Assembly: GCF_963676685.1 (NCBI RefSeq)
Contig: NC_092355.1
Location: 72,321,176-72,385,175, forward strand
From: Mytilus edulis
Taxonomy: Eukaryota; Mollusca; Bivalvia; Mytilida; Mytilidae
DNA length: 64,000 nucleotides
Direction: 5' to 3'
Within the stretch, counting starts at the first letter, position 1; each line of letters opens with the position of its first letter. The position numbers and the translations under genes are program-made. The notes below the pieces were generated by a model that worked only from the letters and a program-made list of their open reading frames with translations, ran no database searches and was not told the DNA's origin. Positions 20,878-33,179 of the stretch are shown here, in pieces.

Positions 20878-22790
20878 ATTCCCATTTTACCATGCAACCT
20901 GTTTGTCTAACAGTCGGAAGAGTAATCTTGTCTGAAAATCAGCAAAAAGAGATGGATTCTGTAAACTATTAAAAAATATTATGTGTATGAGCTGGTTCAA
21001 AAGACTTTTGAAATGTTACGTGTAGATTTATATATTTATATCAGTGAAACATGACCATGATGATAACATTTGTAATAAAGAAAATTCAGAAAATAGAGGA
21101 AAAAATACAATTATTTATATAAAGTATAAGTGATATTTTATATTGAATCCAGAGTATGAAACAGATTATATTCAAAGTGAAGCATAATGTAATGCCCATT
21201 TGATACTCAACGTGCGTTTTTCGACAGATAATGTCTTATCAGATATACTCTAGACTCACAATTACGAATCCTAAATATAAAGCCATAGTCTAGCAAGTTG
21301 AAGATCAGCATTTGATGAGGAATAACTATAAATTGCCTTGTATGAAAAACTATATGCGTTCCAAAATATTTAAAAGAAGAACTACAAGCATTGTCAGTTT
21401 GTATTTGACTTTTTTGGTTTGAATATCTATTTGGTATCTTTCGCCTCTCTTTTCAAGTTTTTTCGTATTTGTTATCCACTCTATATCTATCTTCTTGAAC
21501 TTATGAATTTGGTTTGGCCCTGAGTTATTTTTTAATTGTCTCAAGGTTGGTAAGAGGATAGACACATTTATGAATATAGAATTTGAGAAATAAGGAGATT
21601 GGATTTTGTATGATCTAATTAGACAACTTCGGAGTCCCTTCACCGTTCATATAAATTGGATGTAAACAATTATAGGCATACGTACGGCCTTCAACAATGA
21701 AATAAGGCTCCTGAAAAGGTGGTGGCTTGGGAAAACATGTTTGGCGATGCCAACCCATCCCCTTATTCGGGACAGTGGAACATCACATTCCTTAAAATAT
21801 AAAGAATAATGAGAAAAATACAAAGAATAATGAAAAATGACCTAAGAAGGTAAAGAATACATAATTATATGAATGACCAAGCATCAAGACCCTCTTTAAA
21901 TATTCTCAATTGGTAATTAGCTATAACGCTGACACTCAGTATATGATCACTTAAAGAACCAACAATACTTTATGAAAATATTTTTTTATGAATTTAAATA
22001 ACTATAATAATGGCAATTATAAATGTATGTATATATTTTGTTAAAGAACATTTGTAAATAAGACACTGGGGTCAACTTGTCAATCTTGAACAATATCTGA
22101 CTGTGTTTTATTCGTACGTATCTGGTGTGTTTTGTTACAATCTAATTGGTTTCATAATTTGTTACGTCACTCCTGAAACTCATCATATTTTTTATTTAGA
22201 CCAAGTTCAGGTGATTACAAACAGTTATCAAATGAGGAATAATAATTAATTAGACTGTTTTAATTACAACTGTGACACACAATAGTGTTTAAAGGTAAGT
22301 TCTACTGAATTGCATTGGAATTTACATTAAACTGTATTATCATATTTCGGATTCGAATTATATGTAAAGTTAAGAAGAGTTCAGAATATCATGCAATACG
22401 AGATCGGCACAACTCGGAACAGATAAACACATGCACACATTCGACCTCCAAAGCAAGGTTTTCGGCTCTCCGAACATCCCCAAAGTCAAGCCTGCATTTT
22501 TCTTCGGTCTTCGGTTTCATAGTCGGCTGATATTGCGTTGGTTTTGTCAATTTTATTGACTTCCTGTTTATGAATCTATCTTTGAGATTGGTATTTTTAA
22601 TAATTTGTTATTACATTTTTTTAAACTTCAAACATGTCAAACGACCCAATAAACTACAGGTAGAGAAAATTGCCAATATATATAAATTATTGTGTCAATT
22701 GTCATGTTGATTTAAAGTTGCACGGTGTAGTATATTTTTTTAAAGCAATTGCATCTGTTTTCTCGTTTAAAATGTTTCAAAATTTTCTTT
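20878..22790. other. Intergenic region, no gene recognised
   Basis: AT-rich. It holds a short PLE-tail-like piece at about 21395-21460 ('gtcagtttgtatttgac..tggtatctttcgcctctctttt') and 'aaagaataatgagaaaa' repeats near 21800-21860. Open frames here lack motifs. A canonical AATAAA for the upstream gene was not decisive. Confidence 0.45.
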
Positions 22791-22794
22791 GAAA

Positions 22795-22935
22795 GCCGGT
22801 ATAGGTTTTTCTCGTTGTTAAAGGCTGTTCGCTGCTCTATAATAGCTTATTTACATTATGTACACTTCAGTTTAACTCTGCATGATGAAGAGTTGTCTCA
22901 TGGGTATCATACCACATCTCCCTATGTATTATATC
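22795..22935 (+). repeat. Family A 3' fragment
   Basis: 'ggtttttctcgttgttaaaggctgttcgctgctctataatagctta' and 'gaagagttgtctcatgggtatcataccacatctccctatgta'. Confidence 0.65.
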
Positions 22936-23075
22936 TACTGCAGCGAGATTTATCAAATAATCGCCTACCGTGTGCGGGATGTAAATCAAGTCAAGGTCGT
23001 TAAACACTTTCGTCATCAAATGACTCGTATAGAACATTGCAATTTTGTTGCTTAGATAAGCATAATAACATTTCT

Positions 23076-23225
23076 ATGCCCCACTAAAGTCATTATGATT
23101 CTCGGTCTGTGTGTCCCTTCGTTCGTCCGTCCGTCCGTCCGTCTATCCCGCTTCAGGTTAAATATTTGGATCAAGGTAGTTTTTGATCAATTTGGAACTT
23201 AGTATGTCACGGAATAGAAGTTCCT
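23076..23225 (-). repeat. Family C repeat fragment with TCCG run
   Basis: 'atgccccactaaagtcattatgattctcgg', a run of 'gtccgtccgtccgtccgtc', then 'aaggtagtttttgatcaatttgg'. Reverse of the copy at 35700-36165. Confidence 0.7.
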
Positions 23226-23303
23226 TCAAATTATAAGATCCAAGAAAATAAAATCTGGAATATCATTTCCACAGGGATAAATATTACAGTAGTTGTTCCT
23301 AAC

Positions 23304-23305
<2 letters not shown>

Positions 23306-23391
<86 letters not shown>
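23306..23391. repeat. (TA)n microsatellite
   Basis: About 43 uninterrupted TA dinucleotides. It is flanked by similar 'tcctaacggtata' sequences at 23293 and 23402, one on each side. Confidence 0.97.
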
Positions 23392-23393
<2 letters not shown>

Positions 23394-23778
23394 GAATTTA
23401 TATTCCTAACGGTATAAATGGTATAGAATATTTGTTCCAACAGGAATAGATTATGACACTGTTTATAACAAAGTTTCTATTGGAACTTCTGTTAGGCGGA
23501 ACAAATATACGTTGACAAGTACACTTGATCCTTTTGATCTTTCAAATTTTAATTCGAAATTAGAGTTTTGACCCCCAATTTGACGGTCGACTGAATATAG
23601 AACATGAAAGTGCAAATGTGGCATCCGTGCACCATGGACACATTCTGTGCTGTGATTTTTGTTTTTTTGTTTTCTTCGTACAATTTTTATTCTAGCAAAA
23701 GTTTTCATGACCATTTCAATTATTTATTTTATTATAATCTTTCTGCTAAATTTTTAATATATTTTCGCTTTCTATGTT

Positions 23779-23809
23779 TTAATTTTTTTTTTTTTTTTTT
23801 TTTTTTTTT
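23779..23809. repeat. Poly(T) tract
   Basis: About 30 consecutive T within a wider T-rich region (23640-23880). Open frames here are compositional artefacts. Confidence 0.9.
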
Positions 23810-24206
23810 GTACTTATTATTGATTTTAATTCTATTATTTTTCTATCAATATAATTATTTATGTTCATATATCTTTCATATATATGATTGCATCAACTCA
23901 ACTACATGTACAAAATGTATGTTTGATGGGTAGTATGCAGAAGTTCCAGAGGTAGAAGGATCATTTCCATTATAGATTTCAGTGATAGATTGTTTTAAAA
24001 ATACAACAAAAATAAAAACATTATATATAAAGTAGAACATTGTTTTAGTACTTTTCGCAGTACCCAAAGCTTAGCTGAATCATAACATCAACCGAATACA
24101 ATGATGACAATGATTCGAAGAACAATTGAAAAAAGACAATAACAAAAAAGAGAAACCAACTAAAGTATATTATTGAATAAATTGAAAAAAGAAACCCCCA
24201 TAATAC

Positions 24207-24396
24207 TGAAAATTGGCTGTTTCAGAATCTAAAGCATCATGGGTAATTTCATTGTTCGTACCCCAAAGTGAAAATAACGTTACGTCATTGGTTGAATTTC
24301 CATTGTTTATAACGTTTTAAACCAATCAAAACGCTTTGGTGTACGCTTTTGAAAATATTACCCAGGATGCATTAGATTATGAAACGGCCAATTTCA
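24207..24396. mobile_element. Inverted-repeat MITE-like element, 190 bp
   Basis: The left arm 'tgaaaattggctgtttcagaatctaaagcatcatgggtaat' pairs with the right arm ending 'gaaacggccaatttca' at 24396, over about 40 bp with a few mismatches. The interior also has weak complementarity ('caaagtg..cgttacgtcattggttgaa'). Confidence 0.7.
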
Positions 24397-26050
24397 AAAT
24401 AATATTAATGAGAATTCCTGTCTTTTATATTGTAGGACAAGATATTTATGTTTAATGTCTTACAATCTTGGGATAAAATAAAAAAAGGCACGAAAGCAAA
24501 CCAAAGAATATTTCGGTCATATTATTTTGCCCAAAATAATACTATTAATTTGATGACGTATTGATATTAGTTCTAAATCCTTTCCTCTCTCAAATCCTCT
24601 TTATATTTTTTTTTAAGAAAACTTTTATAAATGTTAAACAAACGAAAAGTGTAATATTATTTCTTAGTTCTTTTATGTAGAACAAAACATTTTTTTACAC
24701 TTAAAATAGACTTCGCAGTATTGGTGTGTCGATGGAATTATATATTTGTTAAGATGTTTGACCTGGTTAAATAAATATGGATTAAAACTCGTGTATACCC
24801 TCTGTTTAAGCTGACCGTAAATCCAATGTTTAAAGGACCTTATTTTCTTATTCGTGCCCTCAAATGCAAATAAAGTATTTATGAACAAAAACTCAAACAC
24901 ATATCTATGGGAAAGAGCTCGCCTAGACGAAAGTTTTATTATCAAATAATTCAACTGTCCTCAAATCACTTTGCCAGCACACTAAGACCGCTGCAGCATA
25001 CATGTCTTACAAACATATCTACAATGAGAAATAATGAAATAGAATCTTTCATATCACAAAACCATAATTTCATAATTTTCTTTTTAATATCTGCAGAAAA
25101 AGCATAATGCATTTACAATATTACATCTACACAGGAGGGTGAGGGAAGGGGGGTGGGGAAAACTTCACTGCACTAAGACTGAGCTTCGAATGGTCAGGCT
25201 ATGAAAATGTATTTTCAATGTTAACTTTTACCGCGAATGACCAGTCCGTGCTATCATACAAAGAACTTTGAACTCTTAACTTTGTTAAGGTGACTTGTTG
25301 TTGTGCTAAAATAATTTAAATATTATTGTAAACATAAACACATGTTCCCAATATAACAACAAACTTATGTGCTATCGATAGTTAATAAATACATTTATAC
25401 ATCATAGTAAACCCGCATTTTTTTGTGGTGTTATTTTTTAAGATATTGTAGAAGATTCTTTTTTTGAAATTTATCATCAGTAAGAAGTCTGTATTTTACG
25501 TTGGTCAAACGTTTCGGATCCCAAAGGAAGTAGTTACTCGGAGGTTTCATGAATCTTTTCTAGTTCATAAATTGCATTTTGGATCATTTTTGTTTGTGTG
25601 ATTTAGCATCCGATTTCAACTTATAGAAAGAGGTATAGGTTGTATATCTGTAAATATAGATACCAGTATGCAATTTCCCATAGGAATTCCATTTACGTCT
25701 TAAACTGTGCCACTTTTCGCGAAGGATTATCTCCTAGAATGGAAAGTTGTCTGATATGCACTTTTATTATATCTCAGATATCAGTTTCTATACAACGTTA
25801 GTACATAATGTTTTGATATTTTTTTCAAATTGCAAGCGTATGACTATTTGACCGGTCAATAGTTCACAACTATTTGACCTCGATGGAATTACTTGACTGC
25901 AAACGTCATTATATTTCGTGGAACTTCAAATGCAGCTACATGATTGGAGAATGCTTTAGAAACATGCGTAGTTGGTATAGTTCATAATGTTTTCTCTTAA
26001 TCCCCTTTAGGAAAATTATCGGCTACTTTGTTTCGAGAATTCTGTATGTT
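24397..26050. other. Gene-free AT-rich stretch
   Basis: The 93-residue minus frame at 24673-24954 shows no motif or convincing splice context. Nothing else is supported. Confidence 0.4.
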
Positions 26051-26218
26051 TTAATTAAGGAATGACTGTAATATTTTTTATGTCTATGAAGAAATAACAT
26101 AAAAAATTTGGTGCACACTGAATAACGCGCGTAGCGGGTTATTTAACAGTGTGCACCACATTTTTTATGTTATTTCGAATAGACAGAAAAAATATTACAG
26201 TCATTTCTTATAATTTAA
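26051..26218. mobile_element. Palindromic MITE-like element, ~168 bp
   Basis: Long arms pair around a centre 'aataacgcgcgtagcgggttatt'. 'aatgactgtaatattttttatgtctat' on the left matches the complement of 'aatagacagaaaaaatattacagtcatt' on the right, and 'ggtgcacactg' faces 'cagtgtgcacc'. The whole element could fold into one hairpin. Confidence 0.75.
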
Positions 26219-26375
26219 TTCTAAATTCCATTTTAAACCGTAGAAAATCATGAAAAAACGTTGATGACGTCACGGTCACATGACTAAATTATGTCAATGG
26301 GCTGATAACAAAATAACGTCAGACAATCAGAAGACGCGTTACATTTAAAATTAAATTATTAACCTTTAAAAATTA

Positions 26376-26500
26376 AAAGATGTGGTATATATGATAGCTA
26401 ATGAGACAACTTTAGATCAGACACTACGTCATAAGACACATATATTCACAACATATAGGTCATCGTATAGCTTTAAACAATAAGCAAAACTCGGTGTCTG
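26376..26500 (-). repeat. Family A fragment
   Basis: 'aaaagatgtggtatatatgatagctaatgagacaac' and 'aacatataggtcatcgtatagctttaaacaataagc'. Diverged. Confidence 0.6.
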
Positions 26501-27185
26501 CAACCTATGCCAACATTTGAAAAATATATATTCAACCTAGTATGCCTACAAACAAAATACAATAGGTGTTGTTATAACAAGTAATTATTAATTACCTGTT
26601 AAATACAGTCAGTATTTTAAAGCATTACAACTTACTCCTTTTGAATAAAACAACACCAGTGAAATACTGATTACAAATTATGTTAATATATGGAAAATAG
26701 GATGAAGATATTACAATAAAACACTCTTTTTTTGGTAAAATACTTCTCAAATTTTGATGTTCTAGACCTGCAATTATAAAAAAAAAAAAAAAAAAAAAAT
26801 TAAATGTCAGAGTAAATGAAAAAAATTTTATAAAAGAATTGAATAAGAAAAAGAAATATTCAGGATTTTTTTAATATACAAGATTTGCCCACTTATTACT
26901 TTTTGCTGAGTAACCAAGCTAAATAGAGTTTTTAGGTTTTTGAATTTTGTCAGATATTCGGACTAGCTATATAAAGCCCGAAATGACAAGTGTAATACCA
27001 TTCAAACGAGAAAAAATAACGGTCAATTTTATACATACAAAAAATGAACGAAAAACAATAATGATGTACAGCTAAAAACGAAAAACAATTATGATAAAAA
27101 CGAAAAACAACAATGATGTACAGCAACAAACGAAATTCACTCATAAAAAAAAAAAAAATACTGACTTGGGACTGGCATATGGGAG
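26501..27185. other. AT-rich, no gene recognised
   Basis: Contains a 21-A run at 26779-26799 and a short direct repeat of 'aacgaaaaacaataatgatgtacagc' near 27045-27125. No exon is supported. Confidence 0.4.
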
Positions 27186-27189
27186 GGGT

Positions 27190-27318
27190 TAAAAAGGGCG
27201 GCTCCAGCCATTTTAGAGTCGAGGGGGTCCAAACCAGGGATTAAAGGGGGTCCAACTATATATCCACATTCAATTGCATTGATCTTAAAAAAAAGAGGGG
27301 GATCCGCCACTGCGTTAA
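27190..27318. repeat. Family E element
   Basis: Left 'gggcggctccagccatttta', internal 'gggggtccaa' repeats and 'cacattcaattgcattgatc', and right 'gggggatccgccactg'. The same plan as 45782-45948. Confidence 0.65.
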
Positions 27319-27671
27319 ACATATCGACAAAGAATGTTTTATCACAATCATTTAACTAAATGATGTAATGCCTGAATGAAGCGATTCGTTTCTTAATAGT
27401 TTTATTCTTCTTTTTAAACTGAGTGTGACCCTTTCGAAAAGACTTTAAAATAATCAATTAAAACCTGTATCTTAAGTGCCGATTTTACATTTATTAGCTT
27501 TGTCTGGACGGATTATTACTAATCTGAAATAATCTTATAACAGCTCTATCTTGATTGTTTGATCTTCTAAACAGTGCGAATTTTAACACTTTCAAATTTG
27601 GATTATCTAAATAAAAGGTATAGTACATTTATGGTGTGATCATTTAGCACTAGCTTGTTTGTATCAAATTT

Positions 27672-27842
27672 GTCAGTGGCGGATTCAGTCGGAGAGGAAA
27701 AGGGGGGTTATAAGACTCCCATGTTGATTCGAAATTATATTTTTAGAGCATAAAATAGAAAGTTGTTTTCGCTACGATCTGCACTTATTGTTTCGTTAAT
27801 GCAATTATCCCCTTTCAAAAATCGTCGATCCCCACTGCATAT
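27672..27842. repeat. Degenerate family E element
   Basis: It starts 'gtcagtggcggattcagtc' and ends 'cgtcgatccccactgc', with imperfect complementary ends. The interior is unrelated to other copies. Confidence 0.5.
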
Positions 27843-28181
27843 ACCTACACGCACGAGGTAATGTTAAAAAGTGAATATTGGAGTGCCTTGTTGTGCTGTT
27901 CATTTTTATCCACGCAGATTTTTTTTTATTGAAATCAAATTATCATAAAACATGTACAACACCTCTCTTCTAAACAAATATCAGTTTACATCTTCAGAAA
28001 AATCATTTAATATTTGTTTGTGGTCGTGTGACTATTTCTCTTTTGTACACAATTATTTCCTTCATTTTGTTGAATATAGAAAAAGAAACATTTTTATTGT
28101 ATCCTTTATTGCGCAAAGACATTTTTGTCATTTTTTTCCAGCCATCTCGAAATATTCAATTTTTAATTCATCCACTACATG

Positions 28182-28211
28182 TCCCCCCCCCCCCCCCCCC
28201 CAAAAAAAAAA
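28182..28211. repeat. Poly(C)/poly(A) homopolymer junction
   Basis: About 19 C followed by about 10 A. The overlapping frames here run through the tract and are not credible. Confidence 0.85.
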
Positions 28212-28572
28212 ATAAGTAGATTTCCGGTACTACATATTTTTGGTACAGAAATAGTACCTATGCAAAAGTAGCTGTGTAAGGCTTGTCTTTGGGGATTCCT
28301 GGATTGAGGAAGTTTGACTTTTAAAAATCAAATACACCATATCATCTATTATAGCGTCTGTACCAACTTCAGATTGAAAAATTAAAAAAAAAAACTTCTT
28401 GATATCGTAGAATTAATTGTGTCTGAAACCGATTATTCTTCCTTTTCTCTTGTTGTCAACACTACTAATTTTGCTTATTGATATCTGCATATTCATTAGT
28501 TTGTAGATTAATGACCTTTGATTATAATTTTCGTTACAGTATCGTACTCCTGTATGAAAAGTTACAAATAAG

Positions 28573-31500
28573 ATGGAATTACCAAAAGAAGCACGTGATG
28601 GTAGGTTGCAGTTGCCATGGTATTTATTTCTCGTGAAATTTTAAGTTTTATGTTTTTTTGAATTCAAAGTATTATAGAGAAAACCACACAAGAACAGCAT
28701 TGGAAAACATAATATATTAATAAAAAAATATGTGATGTTAAAATAAATAAACACAACAAAAACTGAACAAATAAATTATAATTTATTCAAAATGGAAAGT
28801 GGTGTTACTTTGAACAATCCAACCAACAGCATAATGTTTGAAATAGAGAGGCGAAAAGCATCAAAGGAACATTCAAACTCATATGCCCAAAATAGACTGA
28901 CAACACCATGGCTAAAAATAGACTGACAACACCATGACTAAAAATAGACTGACAACACCATGGCTGAAAATAGACTGACAACACCATGGCCCAAAATAGA
29001 CTGACAACACCATGGCCCAAAATAGACTGACAACACCATGGCCCAAAATAGACTGACAACAACATGGCTGAAAATAGATTGACAACACCATGGCTAAAAA
29101 TAGACTGACAACACCATGGGTAAAAATAGACTGACAACACCATGACTAAAAATAGACTGACAACACCATGGCTAAAAATAGACTGACAACACCATGGCTG
29201 AAAAAGAAAAATACAGACTAACAAACAATATTACCCACAATTCAATATAGAAAACTAAAGACTGAGTACCACGGACCCCACCAAAACTTGCAAGGGTAAT
29301 TGTAATTTAACTGAAGCAAACCCAAGCACACATGTAAATATTAGACTAAAATCTGGTTCAAGTTCTATATATATAAAATTAATAATCAGATATCTTTTCA
29401 GATCGAAAGGAAGCTTAATTTTTAAAAATCTTACAACTGTGTTAAGTTTAAAATAAAATGAGCATTCTCCAGTTATTTTGATGCTGTTGTTAGAATGTTG
29501 ATCGTAAATTTGTTTTATTGCACTCGCAACAGATTTAGACTTATTGTTACATAAAAGAAATATGTCATTTATTGAATGTCGTATTATTTATATATCGTTA
29601 GGTTTCTGTTGTTGTTTGGTTGCTGTCTAATTGACAATCAACCCCTTCAAACTGATAAAATGACAAGATTTAACTACACATATCTTCTAGCTTTTGGCCA
29701 TGTCTAAAATCTTGATCTTATATTATACATCGTTTTAAAAATCCAAGTTTGCAGTTTATCTCAAGTTTTCATAATCTACAGCAACACTTTGAGCAAATTG
29801 TGAAGAAGCTTGATGCATGAACATCACAATAAAAAGACTAAGTAACTCCGAGATCGTTACAGAGACAATATTTCCCCCAATGACAGTGCAAATTTTCCGC
29901 CTTCTTGCCGGATGATCAAGTCCTAAATATGCATGAAATATTTGCCACTGCATGGGCGTTAAGCAAACTTCCACCAATCAAAGAATCCTTTTAGAGAAAC
30001 ATGTATTTGATAATCTATGAAATGCTGCTGCTACATTTTCCGTTTCAGAATCTATCGACTTGGGTAATATAGCATGTGGCATTGTTTGTCACGTGACATC
30101 ATAATACAAATTACTTTATTTCAATGATAATTGTGTCTTTTTGAGAACGATGTTAACCAGTCAAAGCTATTTGAAATACGCTTTAAAATAACTCAAGACG
30201 ATATGCATTAAATTCTGAAACTAAGAAGTTCAACTATTTCCTATAACCTTTTCTAACATAATTTCGACGTTCTGATTTAATAGCTATAAAGAAGACATAT
30301 CGTGCTATGGATGAGAATGGAGATGGTCGTGTCTCGGTAGCAGAGGTCAGGAGAGCTTCTAAACGTATAGGAATAGAGTTCAGCATTGATCAGATCAAGC
30401 AGATGATGGGGGAGCTAGACGATAACGGTACAGTATAACTTGTCTCTATCGGTCAGTGTTCGCTTAGGAGAACACTGATTTCTCTTTATCGATCGATAGC
30501 GAGTCGGAATATAAAAACTGGATTACCTTTTTTTTAGTTTGGTTATGTACATTATCGAAATATCTAATGTTAGCGAAACCTCGTTTCCTTTATTTTGTAT
30601 ATGTAACATTACCGAAGTAGACATACACAATCTAACCGTGACTGAATGTGAACCTACGATGAACAATACGACAAGTGATACACAAAAAGCAGATGGACTA
30701 AGGCACATGATACACCCCAATTTTAATTATTTGCTTTGGGGGAGGGTTCGTGTTGCTTAGATTTTCTTTTCCAATGGTTTTGTCGTAAAATGCTCAATCA
30801 AAATGCAGTATTCGGAGTTATCTGTTCTGACATTGAAACATTATACCCAACGGAAAAGCCGTTCGTTGATGTATATAGTATTTGTCTTTAGTTTGTTGTA
30901 TTGCACATACATCGGTCTGTTAGTTTTCTCGTTTGATTTGTTTTTCATTCGTCATTTCGTTGCCTTTTCAAGTATATTTCGGTATTAAACAGTATCGGTT
31001 TTGATCTTTGTTGAAGACTAAACACATATAATACAATGAAATACAGTTACTAACTTGCATGTAATTAGTCTCTGGTGGAGAATTTCATTGGCATCATACA
31101 TTATCAACTTTTTTTTGTATATATAAATTATATTTTTTACCAAATATATATTTTTGCAGCTAAAAAAAATAAACATAATGATATAATTAAAGATACTGAA
31201 GTCCTTTTCTGCAGACTTCAAATAAGGAAAGCATTAATCATAGTCATGAACTAAATTTGTATGTTGTTATATTTTAGGTGATGGTTATATAAATTATCCT
31301 GAATTTGAGAGGATGATTACAACCTTTATTCAAGAAGATTCAGAAGAAATAAATGCAGCAAGAAAAATATTCCGATCTATGGATGTAGACGGCGACGGCA
31401 AAGTGACAGTTCCGGAAATAGTATCTTCATTAAAAGTATCAAAAGCGGAAGCCAAAGAGCTTATGGAAGAGGCGGACACGGATAATGATGGGAAAATGTC

Positions 31501-32115
31501 GTTTGAAGGTATGCATTTAAACAGTTTTTACCAATAAAGCTACCCTGTGTAATTTTTGTTTCACTCACAAATTGAAAAGTGCATATAATTGAACACATTA
31601 ACATCCCCCCGCAATACATGCGATACTCATAGCCATTTGAACAACCAGTTAGTGTTGAATTTATTGTCCTCTTTGGTTAGCTTTGGGATTTAGTTCGATT
31701 ATTGAAAATGACTGTATGATATTTTTGTTGTTATGACTCGAACCGATCCAACTGTTTCCTTCTTCAAGAAATGTACCTTGATCAAATTTCTGTTTATAAC
31801 TTTATAACTTGTGGGATATAGACTTAGTGGTTCAAAATCTTAATTCATTGCCTGACACATCTAAGCAGACAAAAGAAGAAAAATGTCTAACCAAATTGCA
31901 AAGCCATGCCCATGTCGGTGACTGACACTCGTCTTGATGTTATTAAACAGAGTCTGTTTGAGGTACTGAAGATTTGGCCGATACTCATTTGTTAGCTTTT
32001 CTACTTGTTGTCATATCTATATGGTCATCTGCCTGGTTTCCGTTTCTGTCAGTATTACAAAAATGTTTCCTTTTTTTCAGAATTTTTGAATGTTTACAGA
32101 GGACAGACTGGATAG
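28573..32115 (+). CDS. Calmodulin-like four-EF-hand protein, copy 2 (4 exons)
   Basis: Exons 28573-28600, 30284-30427, 31278-31508 and 32081-32115 join into 145 codons plus stop. Introns are phase 1 with GT/AG borders. Internal exons are 144 and 231 nt, identical in length to those of the gene at 15.8 kb. Calcium loops: DENGDGRVSVAE, DDNGDGYINYPE, DVDGDGKVTVPE and DTDNDGKMSFEE. All keep Asp1, Gly6 and Glu12. The N-terminus (MELPKEARD) differs from copy 1 and the C-terminal tail ends RGQTG. The pair is therefore a tandem duplication, with divergence concentrated in the N-terminus and linkers. It is probably a cytosolic Ca2+ sensor with unknown target. Intron 1 contains a reverse PLE tail with a 26-bp minisatellite. 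Confidence 0.88.
28845..29300 (-). mobile_element. Reverse Naiad PLE 3' tail with expanded minisatellite
   Basis: The left flank 'aggcgaaaagcatcaaaggaacattcaaactcat' and the right flank 'atagaaaactaaagactgag..ccccaccaaaacttg' match the complement of the PLE tail at 11640-11830 on either side of its 'agccatggcgttgtcagtttg' segment. That segment is expanded to about twelve copies. Confidence 0.8.
28885..29200. repeat. 26-bp minisatellite, about 12 copies
   Basis: The unit is ctaaaaatagactgacaaca plus ccatgg, with variants gccc/gctg/gact before the A run. The 139-residue minus-strand frame (CQSI..HGVV pattern) is generated by the repeat, since 26 bp cycles through the frames, and is not a gene. 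Confidence 0.92.
29301..30283. other. Intron 1 remainder, no further gene
   Basis: The minus frame at 29756-29977 overlaps a mussel repeat end 'atgcatgaaatatttgccactg..cgttaagcaa' (29930-29975), also seen at 44612, 57668 and 59590. 30045-30225 weakly resembles the inverted-repeat element at 24207. Confidence 0.45.
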
Positions 32116-32600
32116 TCAAGAGATGCAGAAACTGGTGCATTTATTCAATTTCTAATCTGCATTGTCATATGTTATTTGTGTTTGATAGACTGTATGAGAG
32201 CGTTAACGTGTATGATGTTGAATAAAAGAATTTCTCAACTTCTTACTTCCTTTACTACATATATGGTCCATGATTCTCACTTAAGTGAGTTCATGAGTCC
32301 TGAAAATACGTATAGACTCCCCCTTTTTAAAACTGGTGAGTCCAAAAATGCAACAAGATTGTAGAATTTTGTATAAACTGAACACACATTTCATCATTTT
32401 AAAGCAAAGGTTTAAAAGTATTTTGAATATTATGTCATTGCTCTATTAGGTCATGGAGACTAAAATAATAAATAATATTGCAATAAAATATCTTTTTTAC
32501 TGTTGGACTTACCATGCATAAAAATACCCTCTGACTACAGTGTAATTCAAATAGGAAGACTATGCAAGAAATGTAAAGGGTCAATATTTTTGAATAATGA
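32116..32600. other. Downstream flank of the second CaM-like gene
   Basis: Probable 3' UTR. 'aataaaag' at 32221 is the first AATAAA after the stop and may be the polyadenylation signal. No other feature. Confidence 0.4.
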
Positions 32601-32607
32601 ATCTTTT

Positions 32608-32815
32608 AGGCAGCAACCATTTGATTTTCTGGGGGGCTATGGATTTTTTTTTCAGACAAACTTTTTTTTCGCCTTTCGTCGAGAAACAATCTTTTTTTTT
32701 CACGACAAGTCAAACACAATTTTTTTTCAATTATAGCATTACATATAGTGCCATGCGGAGGGTGAAACAAACTTTTTTTTCCAAAAAAATCCACAGCCAA
32801 AAGAACAAACAAGAG
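32608..32815. repeat. T-rich low-complexity inverted-repeat remnant
   Basis: It begins 'gcaaccatttgattttctggggggctatgga', the same type of end as the TIR element at 34388, followed by T9-T10 runs. The three overlapping frames (both strands) are low-complexity products. Confidence 0.5.
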
Positions 32816-33165
32816 TGCACACGCTGAAATGTATCACATTTTTTACTAACCATAGATATTATGTTGATAGTCCTAAATATAAAGCTTTACTACAACTGTC
32901 ACATAAACTTAACACGATCCAAGAAAATGAGGTGAAGGTCATATAAACAAAACGAGAAATACATGTGTATCTTACACTTATCAAAACACTTAATATAGTT
33001 GACATATTGCTTAGGTTTTGTAAGAAATAGACTTAACTTGGCATTGCACAAGGTCATGTTTTTCTCCGACTATTTATGACGTCTTTACACTAAATCCATT
33101 GGATGTTGTATGTGTACAGATAGTTTAGTCTTAGATGCATGATTTTTTTATAAAGTGTTAGTGGC
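32816..33165. repeat. Mollusc 'aggtcaaggtc' type repeat, degenerate
   Basis: Contains 'ccaagaaaatgaggtgaaggtcatataaac' and 'atatagttgacatattgctta', units that recur repeatedly at 33690-34385 and 36175-36560. Confidence 0.55.
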
Positions 33166-33179
33166 TTTGTACTATCTTT

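Noticed and set aside
23231-23440. Tyr-Ile repeat frame
   Set aside because: Translation of the (TA)n microsatellite.
28182-28211. Pro/Lys-rich C-termini in overlapping plus frames
   Set aside because: Encoded by C and A homopolymers with no upstream domain.
28805-29224. 139-residue minus frame with HGVV repeats
   Set aside because: Produced entirely by the 26-bp minisatellite derived from a PLE tail.
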